Of a DNA stretch of 64,000 nt, positions 1 to 8,754 are shown one piece after another. The stretch's first letter is position 1; each line of letters opens with the position of its first letter. Made by a program: the position numbers and the translations under genes. The notes under the pieces were generated by a model. It made no database searches and was not told the DNA's origin. It worked only from the letters and a program-made list of their open reading frames with translations. The DNA is from Saprospiraceae bacterium (GTDB lineage: Bacteria > Bacteroidota > Bacteroidia > Chitinophagales > Saprospiraceae): NCBI GenBank assembly GCA_016710265.1, contig JADJJL010000004.1, positions 157,672 to 221,671 of the forward strand, written 5' to 3'.

Positions 1-2
1 CC

Positions 3-797
3 TCTCAAAGACTCAATCTTCAAAAAATTCTCGAAATAGCAAAGACTCGAAAAATTGGAGAAAAACTTTATTTCAAAAAACTTGAAATAAACGGGAAGGA
101 CGATTTATTGGGAAATCATCTCATTGATGCTTTGGCGCAGGAATGCAAATGGTTCAATGCTTCATTTTGGAACAGAAACGACAGCATGAATGCGTTTCGA
201 TTTTTAGGTACAGGTTTGGACACCAATAATATTCAATACCGATTGGCTTTAAAAACCCTTCACACCGAAATTTTAAAAAGAGTGAGCACTCATCTCAATG
301 AGAAAACAGGAATCATGGAAGTTGGATTTTTAATTTCCAATGAAGAATTGGCCATTCAGTATATTCATTTATTGTATGCTGAATTGAGTGAATTTTACAT
401 CAACAAGTCAATTGAAAAGCAAGAAGTCACCTATCAAAAATTGCAAAATAAAGTGGATAGCCTACGATCAGTGATATTTAGAAAAGATTATTCATTGGCA
501 GACGTCAAGGACAGTTACAGAAATACCTACCTCAATCAAGACGTGGTACCTGCTACTCAAATAGACAGAGATATTAAAATGCTTTCAATTATTTATGGTG
601 AAGCTTTAAAAAATATGGAATTGGCTTCATTTAATTTACAGAATAAGACTCCGTTTATTCAGGTTCTGGACATGCCGGTTTCACCATTGGACACCAAAAA
701 GCAAAGTTTGCCTAAAAATTTATTGACAGCATTGTTGATTTCATTTTTTATAGGAATGGTGATTCTTATTTTTCAAAAAGTAATCAGAGAAAATTAG
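3..797 (+). CDS. Wzz-like polysaccharide chain-length/export protein (5' partial)
   Basis: The reading frame is open to the left edge, so the start lies outside the window and 264 residues are visible. The visible part is mostly a hydrophilic, helix-rich periplasmic domain. Near the C-terminus comes a proline-containing stretch (IQVLDMPVSPLDTKKQSLPKN region), then one membrane helix (about LLTALLISFFIGMVILIF) and a short basic tail. That order, a periplasmic domain then a Pro-rich segment then a C-terminal transmembrane helix, is typical of Wzz/chain-length determinant proteins, which set polymer length with Wzx and Wzy. It lies 13 bp before rfbF in a polysaccharide operon that also encodes a flippase and a Wzy candidate, which supports the role. 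The N-terminal membrane helix expected for the family is not visible. Confidence 0.7.
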   Translation, partial: SQRLNLQKILEIAKTRKIGEKLYFKKLEINGKDDLLGNHLIDALAQECKWFNASFWNRNDSMNAFRFLGTGLDTNNIQYRLALKTLHTEILKRVSTHLNEKTGIMEVGFLISNEELAIQYIHLLYAELSEFYINKSIEKQEVTYQKLQNKVDSLRSVIFRKDYSLADVKDSYRNTYLNQDVVPATQIDRDIKMLSIIYGEALKNMELASFNLQNKTPFIQVLDMPVSPLDTKKQSLPKNLLTALLISFFIGMVILIFQKVIREN

Positions 798-810
798 TAA
801 TATTCGAACA

Positions 811-1587
811 ATGAAAGTAGTCATTTTAGCTGGAGGATTGGGCACAAGGTTGATGGAGGAAACAGAGTCCAGGCCAAAGCCTATGGTTGAAATTGGTGGT
901 AAACCAATACTCTGGCACATCATGAAAATTTATGAGAGTCAAGGCTTCAATGATTTTGTAATTTGTTTGGGTTACAAGGGTTATCAGATAAAGGAATATT
1001 TCTTAAATTATTATTTGTACAATTCTGATGTAACCATAGAATTGGATAAAAATAAAGTGGATGTACATTATTCACAATCCGAATCTTTTAAAATTACACT
1101 CATAGATACTGGGATTAATACCAATACAGCAGGTAGGATTAAAAGAATCAAACAATATACAGAGGGAAAGCCATTTATGTTGACCTATGGGGATGGACTC
1201 AGCAATGTGAACATAAATTCATTGTTAGATTTTCATCATGCTTCTGGGAAACTGGCAAGCCTTACGACTATTCAAATGCCGGGCAGATATGGACAATTGG
1301 ACATTGATCAAAATGGAATTGTGAGTCGATTTCAGGAAAAACCGGATGATGATGGACAATGGATCAATGGTGGTTTTTTTGTTTTGGAGCAAGGCATTTT
1401 TGATTATTTGGAAGGTGATATGGATCAAATCCAATGGGAGAAAAAACCCTTGTTGGAAATTGCGAATGCTGGTCAATTGGCAGCCTTCAAACATCGTGGA
1501 TTTTGGAAAGGCATGGATGCCTTGAGAGATCGAATTGAGTTGGAAGATTTGTGGCAGAAAGGAAAAGCCGAGTGGAAACTATGGTAA
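811..1587 (+). CDS. rfbF: Glucose-1-phosphate cytidylyltransferase
   Basis: This 258-residue enzyme should make CDP-glucose from CTP and glucose-1-phosphate, the entry step of CDP-6-deoxyhexose synthesis. The N-terminus has the nucleotidyltransferase signature VILAGGLGTRL followed by RPKPMVEIGGKPILWHIMK. A metal-binding YGDGLSNV segment lies near residue 130, and FQEKP and NGGFFV segments follow, as in RfbF/DdhA. The length matches the family. Its last 7 bp overlap the chosen start of rfbG, so the two are translationally coupled. Together they define the CDP-sugar branch of this operon. Confidence 0.95.
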   Translation: MKVVILAGGLGTRLMEETESRPKPMVEIGGKPILWHIMKIYESQGFNDFVICLGYKGYQIKEYFLNYYLYNSDVTIELDKNKVDVHYSQSESFKITLIDTGINTNTAGRIKRIKQYTEGKPFMLTYGDGLSNVNINSLLDFHHASGKLASLTTIQMPGRYGQLDIDQNGIVSRFQEKPDDDGQWINGGFFVLEQGIFDYLEGDMDQIQWEKKPLLEIANAGQLAAFKHRGFWKGMDALRDRIELEDLWQKGKAEWKLW

Positions 1588-2657
1588 AAGATTTGAAAAA
1601 TTCGTTTGCTGGTAAGAAGATTTTTGTCACCGGACATACCGGATTTAAGGGTGTTTGGTTGATGGAGTTCTTAGAGTATCTGGGTGCAGAAACCTTCGGA
1701 TATTCACTTATGGCAAACAGCCAACCAAACCACTATTCCATGATAGGAAAAAAATATCGGGAAACCATCGGAGATATTTGTGATTTGGAAAATTTAACTA
1801 CTGCGATTTCAAGTTTTGATCCAGATGCAATCATCCATCTTGCAGCTCAATCTTTGGTACGTAAATCATATCAAGATCCAATTGAGACCTACCAAAGCAA
1901 TGTGATGGGGAGTTTGATGATTTTAAAAGCATCCCATGCTGCAAAAAATTTGAGATCCATTCTGATGATTACCACCGACAAGGTCTATGAGAATTTAGAA
2001 ATCGAACATTCGTATCATGAAAATGATCGTTTAGGAGGTTATGACATGTACAGCTCATCCAAAGCTTGTTGCGAAATATTGGTAGGCTCTTATAGAAGAA
2101 GTTTTTATCCTATTTTGGATTTTGGAAATAAACACCAGGTCTTAATTGCAACTGCACGCGCAGGCAATGTAATCGGTGGTGGTGACTGGAATCAGGACAG
2201 ACTCATTCCGGATTTAATTTTGTCTGCAGTGACAGAACGATCGGTTTCGATTAGAAATCCACTGGCAATCAGGCCCTGGCAACATGTTTTGGATTGTATT
2301 CAAGGATATATTTTACTAACCAGGAAAATGCTTGAATCAGATACATCTATTTCAGGGGCTTGGAATTTCTCACCTGCAAAAGAAGGAAATTTAAATGTCA
2401 TTGAAATTGCAGAACATTGCAAATCAGTTTGGCCTAAGATTCAATATCACATTGAAAAACAGCAAGGAGCTCCACATGAAGCAGGAATACTAATGTTGGA
2501 TTCTAGTAAAGCGGTTTCGCTACTTGGTTGGCAAGCAAAATATCAAGCAGAAGAAGCGGTGAAACAGACAGTTGAATGGTATAAAAATTATTACCAACAA
2601 AATACGGTGATTACTGCTAAGCAGATTGAAGAGTATTTAAACCAGAATGCCGTATGA
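1581..2657 (+). CDS. rfbG: CDP-glucose 4,6-dehydratase
   Basis: The product (358 residues) is a short-chain dehydrogenase/reductase that converts CDP-glucose to CDP-4-keto-6-deoxyglucose using bound NAD. The Rossmann glycine motif is GHTGFKG near residue 16. The TTDKVYEN stretch and the YSSSKACCE catalytic Tyr-x3-Lys segment are typical of RfbG/DdhB. I chose ATG 1581 rather than the GTG at 1551 because 1551 would add ten residues not expected before the Rossmann strand. ATG 1581 also overlaps the rfbF stop, as is common in this operon. The stop overlaps the next gene's ATG by four bases. Confidence 0.94.
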   Translation: MVKDLKNSFAGKKIFVTGHTGFKGVWLMEFLEYLGAETFGYSLMANSQPNHYSMIGKKYRETIGDICDLENLTTAISSFDPDAIIHLAAQSLVRKSYQDPIETYQSNVMGSLMILKASHAAKNLRSILMITTDKVYENLEIEHSYHENDRLGGYDMYSSSKACCEILVGSYRRSFYPILDFGNKHQVLIATARAGNVIGGGDWNQDRLIPDLILSAVTERSVSIRNPLAIRPWQHVLDCIQGYILLTRKMLESDTSISGAWNFSPAKEGNLNVIEIAEHCKSVWPKIQYHIEKQQGAPHEAGILMLDSSKAVSLLGWQAKYQAEEAVKQTVEWYKNYYQQNTVITAKQIEEYLNQNAV

Positions 2658-3199
2658 AGTTTTTAAATACCAATTTTGAAGGACTTTACTTAATAGAACC
2701 GGAAGTTGTAAAAGACGATAGAGGTATATTTTTTCGAACCTATTGTGCTGATGAATTTAGAGTGATCGGTTTTCAAGAAGAATTTGTGCAGATGAATCAT
2801 GCCTCCAACTATAAAGCAGGAACTTTAAGAGGAATGCATGCTCAAAAAAGTCCGTACCAGGAAATAAAATTAGTGCGATGTGTCAAAGGTGCTGTTTGGG
2901 ATGTGGTGATTGATTTAAGGCAAAACTCGAACACATTTCTTCAATACTATGCGACAGAGTTGTCTGAGCAAAATGCTCATTCGATTTTAATACCTAAGGG
3001 TTTTGCCCATGGTTATCTAACGCTTACGGATCACTGTGATTTAATATACCATCACACCAGTCACTATACACCCGGACACGAATTTTGTGTGCGATACGAT
3101 GATCCATTCATCAATATTGAATGGCCTGAAAAAGTAAAAAAAATTAGTCAAAAAGATTTATCATATTTAAACATTGATCAAACATTTAAAGGATTGTAA
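2654..3199 (+). CDS. dTDP-4-dehydrorhamnose 3,5-epimerase family protein (RmlC-like)
   Basis: A 181-residue RmlC-like cupin. The family epimerises C3 and/or C5 of nucleotide 4-keto-6-deoxysugars. Visible family features are the RGMHAQ segment with the conserved His, the KLVRCVKGAVWDVVIDLR strand pair and the IPKGFAHGYLTL motif. It follows rfbFG directly with a 4-bp ATGA overlap, so its substrate here is probably CDP-4-keto-6-deoxyglucose, or its methylated form, rather than a dTDP sugar; no rmlA or rmlB is present in the window. Whether it epimerises one or both carbons cannot be read from sequence. Confidence 0.85.
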   Translation: MKFLNTNFEGLYLIEPEVVKDDRGIFFRTYCADEFRVIGFQEEFVQMNHASNYKAGTLRGMHAQKSPYQEIKLVRCVKGAVWDVVIDLRQNSNTFLQYYATELSEQNAHSILIPKGFAHGYLTLTDHCDLIYHHTSHYTPGHEFCVRYDDPFINIEWPEKVKKISQKDLSYLNIDQTFKGL

Positions 3200-3200
3200 T

Positions 3201-4430
3201 ATGAGTCATTGTAGATTTTGTAAAGCAGAATTAAAAGAACAACTTGTAGATTTGGGTTCGTCGCCTTTATCCAATGGATTGCTATCCAAGGATGAGCTTT
3301 CTAAAGCCGAAGTATGGTATCCTTTAAAAGTCATGATATGCGGCCATTGTTATTTATTGCAAACAGAAGATTACTCTGGTAGTGATCATATCTTTAATGA
3401 TCATTATGCATATTTTTCTTCTTACTCATCTACATGGCTAAACCATGCACGATTGTATTGTAAGATGATGGAGTCTAGATTTAATCTGGGTGCTGAAAGT
3501 CTAGTGGTGGAATTGGCGAGCAACGATGGCTATTTATTACAGTATTTTAAAGAAAGTTCCATTCAAGTCATGGGTATAGAACCCACAGCAAATACAGCGA
3601 AGGTGGCTATTGAAAAAGGAATTCCAACGCATGTGGATTTTTTTGGAACTCGTTTGGCGGAAGAACTTAAAGCAAAGAATGTTCAAGCAGATGTCATTGT
3701 AGGTAACAATGTACTGGCGCATGTTCCCGACATTCTTGATTTTGTGAAAGGGATGAAATATATACTCAAACCGGATGGTGTCATCACCATGGAGTTTCCT
3801 CATTTACTAAAATTAATTCAGTTTCACCAATTCGATACCATTTATCACGAGCATTTTTCCTATCTTTCATTTCTAAGCACTCAGCGTATTTTTGAAGCTG
3901 CAGGTTTAAAAATATTTGATGTTGATGAAATTGAAACTCATGGAGGTTCACTCAGAATTTATGCAACCCATCAGGAAAACAATCATCAAGCATTGTCTGA
4001 GAATGTATCCAAAATGATCAGCAAGGAGAAAGCTTTTGGTTTAGAGAGTATGGATACATTTGCGCATTTTCAGAATAAAGTAAACTCTATTAAAAACAGA
4101 TTTAATAAATTTTTGATTGATGCCAAATTAAGTGGTAAATCAGTTATTGCATATGGCGCTGCAGCAAAAGGAAATACTTTGTTGAATTTTTCAGGGGTGA
4201 AATCTGATTTAATTCAATTTATTGTAGACGCTTCTCCATATAAACAGGGAAAGTATACACCTGGTATGCACATTCCTATTTTAAATGAAACGTACATTCG
4301 AGAGTTAAAACCGGATTTTGTGGTCATCTTACCTTGGAACATCAAAGAAGAAATAGAAGAACAATTATTTTACATTAGAAGATGGGGTGGTAAATTGGTA
4401 GTAGCCATACCTCAACTGGAAGTATTTTAA
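3201..4430 (+). CDS. SAM-dependent sugar C-methyltransferase (TylC3-type)
   Basis: The 409-residue protein has the three-part layout of nucleotide-sugar C-methyltransferases. An N-terminal zinc-binding domain has C4 and C7 paired with C47 and C50 (CGHC). A central SAM-binding Rossmann fold has ELASNDG at about 104-110. A C-terminal domain includes AYGAAAKGNTLLN. Known members transfer a methyl group to C3 of 4-keto-6-deoxyhexoses, making branched sugars. ATG 3201 is preferred over the TTG at 3174, because it gives MSHCRFC directly and leaves only one base after the previous stop. The position after rfbFG and an epimerase suggests a C-methylated CDP-hexose; the exact carbon is inferred. Confidence 0.88.
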   Translation: MSHCRFCKAELKEQLVDLGSSPLSNGLLSKDELSKAEVWYPLKVMICGHCYLLQTEDYSGSDHIFNDHYAYFSSYSSTWLNHARLYCKMMESRFNLGAESLVVELASNDGYLLQYFKESSIQVMGIEPTANTAKVAIEKGIPTHVDFFGTRLAEELKAKNVQADVIVGNNVLAHVPDILDFVKGMKYILKPDGVITMEFPHLLKLIQFHQFDTIYHEHFSYLSFLSTQRIFEAAGLKIFDVDEIETHGGSLRIYATHQENNHQALSENVSKMISKEKAFGLESMDTFAHFQNKVNSIKNRFNKFLIDAKLSGKSVIAYGAAAKGNTLLNFSGVKSDLIQFIVDASPYKQGKYTPGMHIPILNETYIRELKPDFVVILPWNIKEEIEEQLFYIRRWGGKLVVAIPQLEVF

Positions 4431-4432
4431 CA

Positions 4433-5266
4433 ATGAGGGTATTGCTTACAGGAGGAAGTGGATTTATTGGCAGGCATGTTATGATGGAATTGATCAAACG
4501 TGGCGTCAGACCTGTGGTCTTAACTAGGAGTGTAAGCAAATTACATAGTTTGAATTTGCAACAAGAATTGTATGATTGCATTGAAGGTGATTTTGAATAT
4601 GAATTTCGAAATGGTGAGCTGGAAGGAATTGATCGGATGATTCATTTAGCCTGGAGCGGGCTGCCTCATTATAAGAAAATGTTTCACATCGAGGAGAATT
4701 TAATGCCACAATATTTTTTTATCAAAAAAATGATTGAATTAGGAATTCAACAAGTAGTCATTTCAGGAACTTGTTTGGAGTATGGTATGGCAGAAGGATG
4801 TTTAACTTCAGACATGACCACTAAACCTCATTTACCTTATGCCCTGGCAAAAGATTCGCTTCGGAAATTCTTATCGGAACTTCAGAAATTAGTTGAATTT
4901 AAGCTGAGGTGGGTAAGATTATTCTATACTTATGGGGATGGTCAAGCATCAACTTCCATATTGAGTCAATTGTCGCAGGCCATTGAGCAAGGGGATTCTG
5001 TATTTAACATGAGTGCCGGGGACCAAATGAGAGATTATCTTCCGGTACAAGAAGTAGCAAAACAAATGGTGGATGCTTGTTTACTACTTGATGAAACAGG
5101 AATTTACAATTGTTGCAGTGGTGAACCAATTTCCATTTCCAATTTAGTGGAACAATTTATAATAAAGAATAAGGCAATCATCCAATTAAATAAAGGTTTT
5201 TATTCCTATCCTGATTATGAACCACATGCTTTTTGGGGATGTCCCGATTTAAAAAATTTAAATTAA
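4433..5266 (+). CDS. NAD(P)-dependent epimerase/dehydratase, probable 4-keto sugar reductase
   Basis: A 277-residue extended SDR protein with the N-terminal glycine motif TGGSGFIG, a GTCLEYG serine/threonine segment and a YALAK catalytic Tyr-x3-Lys near residue 143. It starts 2 bp after the C-methyltransferase. In comparable clusters the enzyme after the methyltransferase reduces the C4 ketone to finish the CDP-deoxyhexose, and I infer that role here. The family is too broad for sequence alone to exclude epimerase or dehydratase activity. Confidence 0.8.
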   Translation: MRVLLTGGSGFIGRHVMMELIKRGVRPVVLTRSVSKLHSLNLQQELYDCIEGDFEYEFRNGELEGIDRMIHLAWSGLPHYKKMFHIEENLMPQYFFIKKMIELGIQQVVISGTCLEYGMAEGCLTSDMTTKPHLPYALAKDSLRKFLSELQKLVEFKLRWVRLFYTYGDGQASTSILSQLSQAIEQGDSVFNMSAGDQMRDYLPVQEVAKQMVDACLLLDETGIYNCCSGEPISISNLVEQFIIKNKAIIQLNKGFYSYPDYEPHAFWGCPDLKNLN

Positions 5267-5281
5267 TCAAGAATATTTTAC

Positions 5282-6010
5282 ATGAATCCAATAGAACAAT
5301 TTAATCAAGAAAAAAAGGAGCGCATTGCTGCATTTGGAGCAAATGAAGAATTAAATGCTGCGGCACATCAATTTAATGTGGTGTCTAATAGAGAAAAATA
5401 TTCCTATAATTTTTCTTGGATGGGACGACCCATTATACAATATCCACAAGACATGATCGCCATGCAGGAAATCATTTGGGAAATTCAACCGGATATCATC
5501 ATCGAGACTGGAATAGCACATGGAGGTTCATTAATTTATTATGCTTCTATCATGGAATTGATTGGTCATGGTGAGATTGTAGGTATTGACATTGATATTA
5601 GGGAGCATAATAAGGCCGAAATTTTAAAGCATCCGATGTCCAAAAGAATCACCATGATTCAAGGATCAAGTATTGATGAAGCAACGTTAAATAAGGCCAA
5701 AGTTTTTGCACTTGGATACCAAAAAGTAATGGTCTGTTTAGATTCTAACCATACACACGAACATGTTTTAGCGGAGCTCGAAATGTATTCTCCAATGGTT
5801 TCTGTTGGAAGTTACCTGGTGGTTTTTGATACCATCATTGAAAGAATGCCATCTGCAATGTACGATAGACCATGGGATGTGGGCAACAATGCCATGACTG
5901 CTGTGGACGAATTTTTAAGTAAAAATGACAACTTTATCATCGATGAGCAGATCGATCATAAGTTATTGATCAGTGTTGCACCAAGAGGATATTTAAAGCG
6001 AATAAAGTAA
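5282..6010 (+). CDS. CmcI/cephalosporin hydroxylase-family protein, probable methyltransferase
   Basis: A 242-residue protein of the family often annotated as cephalosporin hydroxylase, whose fold is a SAM-dependent methyltransferase. IIIETGIAHGGSLIYYA near residue 75 is the glycine-rich SAM loop, and GIDIDIR is the acidic motif that usually contacts the SAM ribose. CLDSNHTHEHV and the following acidic residues resemble the metal-binding part of the family. Such genes are common in polysaccharide loci and are thought to modify sugars, for example by O-methylation. The acceptor is unknown. Confidence 0.78.
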   Translation: MNPIEQFNQEKKERIAAFGANEELNAAAHQFNVVSNREKYSYNFSWMGRPIIQYPQDMIAMQEIIWEIQPDIIIETGIAHGGSLIYYASIMELIGHGEIVGIDIDIREHNKAEILKHPMSKRITMIQGSSIDEATLNKAKVFALGYQKVMVCLDSNHTHEHVLAELEMYSPMVSVGSYLVVFDTIIERMPSAMYDRPWDVGNNAMTAVDEFLSKNDNFIIDEQIDHKLLISVAPRGYLKRIK

Positions 6011-6019
6011 AAATTTGTA

Positions 6020-7519
6020 TTGACCAAAATAGGAAAAAATATCATTTCAAATTTAGGATTACAGGGCTGGCTGACGGTTTCTCAAATTATTCTAGTGCCC
6101 TTTTACATCCATTATTTGGGGGTTGAAGCTTATGGATTGGTGGGACTTTATACCAGTTTGATGGCCATGTTCTTCTTATTGGATTTTGGATTTAGTGCCA
6201 CCATCCAACAAGAATTGGCCAAGGATAAATCCAACCTGGATCAGAATTTTTTTAGACTTGATTTATTAAGGACTTTGGAAATTGTTTATGCAGGGCTTAG
6301 TTTGTTTGGACTTGTAGTATTAATTTTGTGTAGAGAATTTCTTAGCAAAAGAATGGCATCAGATTCTGTATTGGATGCAACAGTCATCCACCAAAGTATT
6401 TTGGCCATGGCACTTCTTTTGGCTTTAAGGTTATTGATGGGATTATACACCGGCGCTATGAATGGACTGCAACAGCAGTTCAAATTAAACATAATAATTC
6501 TGGTTTTGGAGTTGATAAAATTTGTAGGAACCATTCTTTGTCTTCATTATTTATGGAATCATATTCTCGCTTTTTTCTTGATCAATATTTTTATCAGTCT
6601 TTTGACCATGGTCATTTTAAGAAGATTGGTTTGGAAGCATGAGCATGTCGATGGGTATGTTCCTAATTTTAAGTTTTCTGTTCTGCGATCTCGACTTAAG
6701 TTTACAGTGGGTGTGGCATTGATTTCCATTATTGCTGCGATTATATCGCAGGTGGATAAGTTTGTATTATCCGGATTGGTAAGTTTGGAAGATTTTGGCT
6801 ATTATACCTTGGCTTTTACAATCGCATCTATCCCAATGAAATTTGTGGCATCGATTGCGGGAGCAGTTTACCCAAGGCTGATTCAAGAATATGCAAATGG
6901 AAATGAAGAGGGATTGATTAAAATTTATCAAAAAGCAAGTCAACTCATTTCTTTGGTCATTGTACCTGTCAGTTTATGTTTGTTTTTTTATACCCAACAG
7001 ATTTTAAATATTTGGTTTGATCAACCAATGTTAACCCAAAAAATAGAGTGGTTGGTTAAAATATTTGTCTTAGGATTTATGCTAAATGGAATGATGACCA
7101 TGCCTTATTATCTTCAATTGGTTTATCAATGGACTTCACTTTCAATTATTAAAAATGTGATCGCCATTATATTATTGGTACCGGTTTTATTTTTATTGAT
7201 AAAATCTTATGGAATTTATGGTGCATCCTGGATTTGGCTCATTTTAAATTTTTCATATTTACTGATTGAAATACCCATATTGCATTCTAGAGTTTTGCCA
7301 AAAATTCAGAAAATATGGTATTTACATTCTATTTTAATTCCTGTATTTTTGGTAGGATTTATTGGATATGCTTTGCATTTCTTGTTCTTCCAAAGTTCAG
7401 TGTTTGGATTTTTAGAATGGATGGTTATTGTATTGACTATGTCAGGAACTTTGCTTTTATTAAATCATATCATGTCTGAGCAACCCTTATGGAGTATCAG
7501 AGGATTATTGAAAGTATGA
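6020..7519 (+). CDS. Oligosaccharide flippase (Wzx-like, MATE/MOP superfamily)
   Basis: A 499-residue, very hydrophobic protein with about 12-14 membrane helices. It begins with the typical family start: a short basic N-terminus, then NLGLQGWLTVSQIILVPFYIHYLGVEAYG. The family moves undecaprenyl-linked repeat units across the inner membrane. A TTG start at 6020 is assumed because no ATG lies near the conserved N-terminus; the 9-bp spacing from the previous stop fits. The following glycosyltransferase begins inside its stop codon. With the Wzz-like and Wzy-like genes this completes a Wzx/Wzy-type export set. Confidence 0.88.
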   Translation: MTKIGKNIISNLGLQGWLTVSQIILVPFYIHYLGVEAYGLVGLYTSLMAMFFLLDFGFSATIQQELAKDKSNLDQNFFRLDLLRTLEIVYAGLSLFGLVVLILCREFLSKRMASDSVLDATVIHQSILAMALLLALRLLMGLYTGAMNGLQQQFKLNIIILVLELIKFVGTILCLHYLWNHILAFFLINIFISLLTMVILRRLVWKHEHVDGYVPNFKFSVLRSRLKFTVGVALISIIAAIISQVDKFVLSGLVSLEDFGYYTLAFTIASIPMKFVASIAGAVYPRLIQEYANGNEEGLIKIYQKASQLISLVIVPVSLCLFFYTQQILNIWFDQPMLTQKIEWLVKIFVLGFMLNGMMTMPYYLQLVYQWTSLSIIKNVIAIILLVPVLFLLIKSYGIYGASWIWLILNFSYLLIEIPILHSRVLPKIQKIWYLHSILIPVFLVGFIGYALHFLFFQSSVFGFLEWMVIVLTMSGTLLLLNHIMSEQPLWSIRGLLKV

Positions 7520-8736
7520 TTGAAAAATTAACCATATTGATTCCTACCCGAGACAGAGAAGAATATTTGATCTGGTGTATTAAATCATGTCTCAACAGTT
7601 CATATCATCCTTTGGAAGTATTAATTTGTGATAATTCATCTACTTCACTAACACATGATACATTTCTCAGTTTTTCAGATCCACGATTAAAATATATTAA
7701 GGCACCTACTTTTTTATCAATGGTGGCGAATTGGGAATTTGCCATTTCGCAAGTTGAAGAAGGATTCATTTCAATTTTAGGAGATGATGATGCATTTCTT
7801 CCTGAAGGTGTGGTGAAAGCTATGGGTCATTTAAAAAAAAATAGTTTAAAGTCCATTAGTTGGAGACAGGCATCTTACCGTTGGCCTGGTAACGAATTTG
7901 CTAAAATACCTGAACTGTACGAATTGCCAATATCGTCTGGGAATTCAATTAGAAAACCAAAAGATTTTATTAATTCGGTACTGCAAGCACGACTTCATCC
8001 TAATAATCTACCATGCATATATCATGGGATTGTTCATATAGATTTAATTCGAAAAGTCAAGGAGATTGGGAATGGACAATTTTTTAATTCCAGGATTCCA
8101 GATTATTATGCCATTATGATTTTGTCTTGTGTGGTAGATGATTATATTTATAGTTACGAACCCTTGACCATAGCAGGATCAAGTCCAAAGAGCAATGGAA
8201 ATGCGCAAGTCATGTTGGATAAAAAATTTGAAAATGTAAAAAATGAATTTGCGAAGGGACAGGAAGATATAGAGTTTCATTCTCGCTTAAAGTTTGTGCA
8301 TGTATATTCGATTCTGATTTGGGAGGCATTTTTACAGGCCAAAAGCCAGGGATGTAATCAATTTTCTGATTTGGTAAATCCTAAAATGCAGATTCGAAAT
8401 GCAATTAAGGAAGCTGCTGCATTTAATTTATTAAATGAAGAATTTGAAAAGATTCAACAAATAGCAATGAAGTTTCAGTTGCTACAATCGGACCGTCCAA
8501 GCATTTTTAGATCATTTTTATATAAGTGGCAATACCATTTGAAGCATTATTTCTATTTTTGGACAAACAGTGTTTTTATTGATTGCAGGAGGCTAAAAAT
8601 TGATAATATATTTGATTTGAGTAATTTACATTTTAAATTATTGAGGACTTATGGGAATAAAATTTACTTTTTATTTCACAATGGTTTCTTACTAACTAGA
8701 TACTTTTTTAAAAAATATCTATCATTTAAATTGTAG
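7516..8736 (+). CDS. Glycosyltransferase family 2
   Basis: A GT-A fold glycosyltransferase of 406 residues. The N-terminus has TILIPTRDREEYLIWCIKSCL, then ICDNSST and an ILGDDDAFLPEG segment near residue 90 that carries the metal- and nucleotide-binding acidic cluster. ATG 7516 overlaps the flippase stop as ATGA and gives MIEKLTILIPTRD directly, so it is preferred to the ATG at 7489. The C-terminal third is lysine- and aromatic-rich without a clear domain. Donor and acceptor are unknown. Confidence 0.87.
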   Translation: MIEKLTILIPTRDREEYLIWCIKSCLNSSYHPLEVLICDNSSTSLTHDTFLSFSDPRLKYIKAPTFLSMVANWEFAISQVEEGFISILGDDDAFLPEGVVKAMGHLKKNSLKSISWRQASYRWPGNEFAKIPELYELPISSGNSIRKPKDFINSVLQARLHPNNLPCIYHGIVHIDLIRKVKEIGNGQFFNSRIPDYYAIMILSCVVDDYIYSYEPLTIAGSSPKSNGNAQVMLDKKFENVKNEFAKGQEDIEFHSRLKFVHVYSILIWEAFLQAKSQGCNQFSDLVNPKMQIRNAIKEAAAFNLLNEEFEKIQQIAMKFQLLQSDRPSIFRSFLYKWQYHLKHYFYFWTNSVFIDCRRLKIDNIFDLSNLHFKLLRTYGNKIYFLFHNGFLLTRYFFKKYLSFKL

Positions 8737-8754
8737 GCGGATGAAATCAGCATA

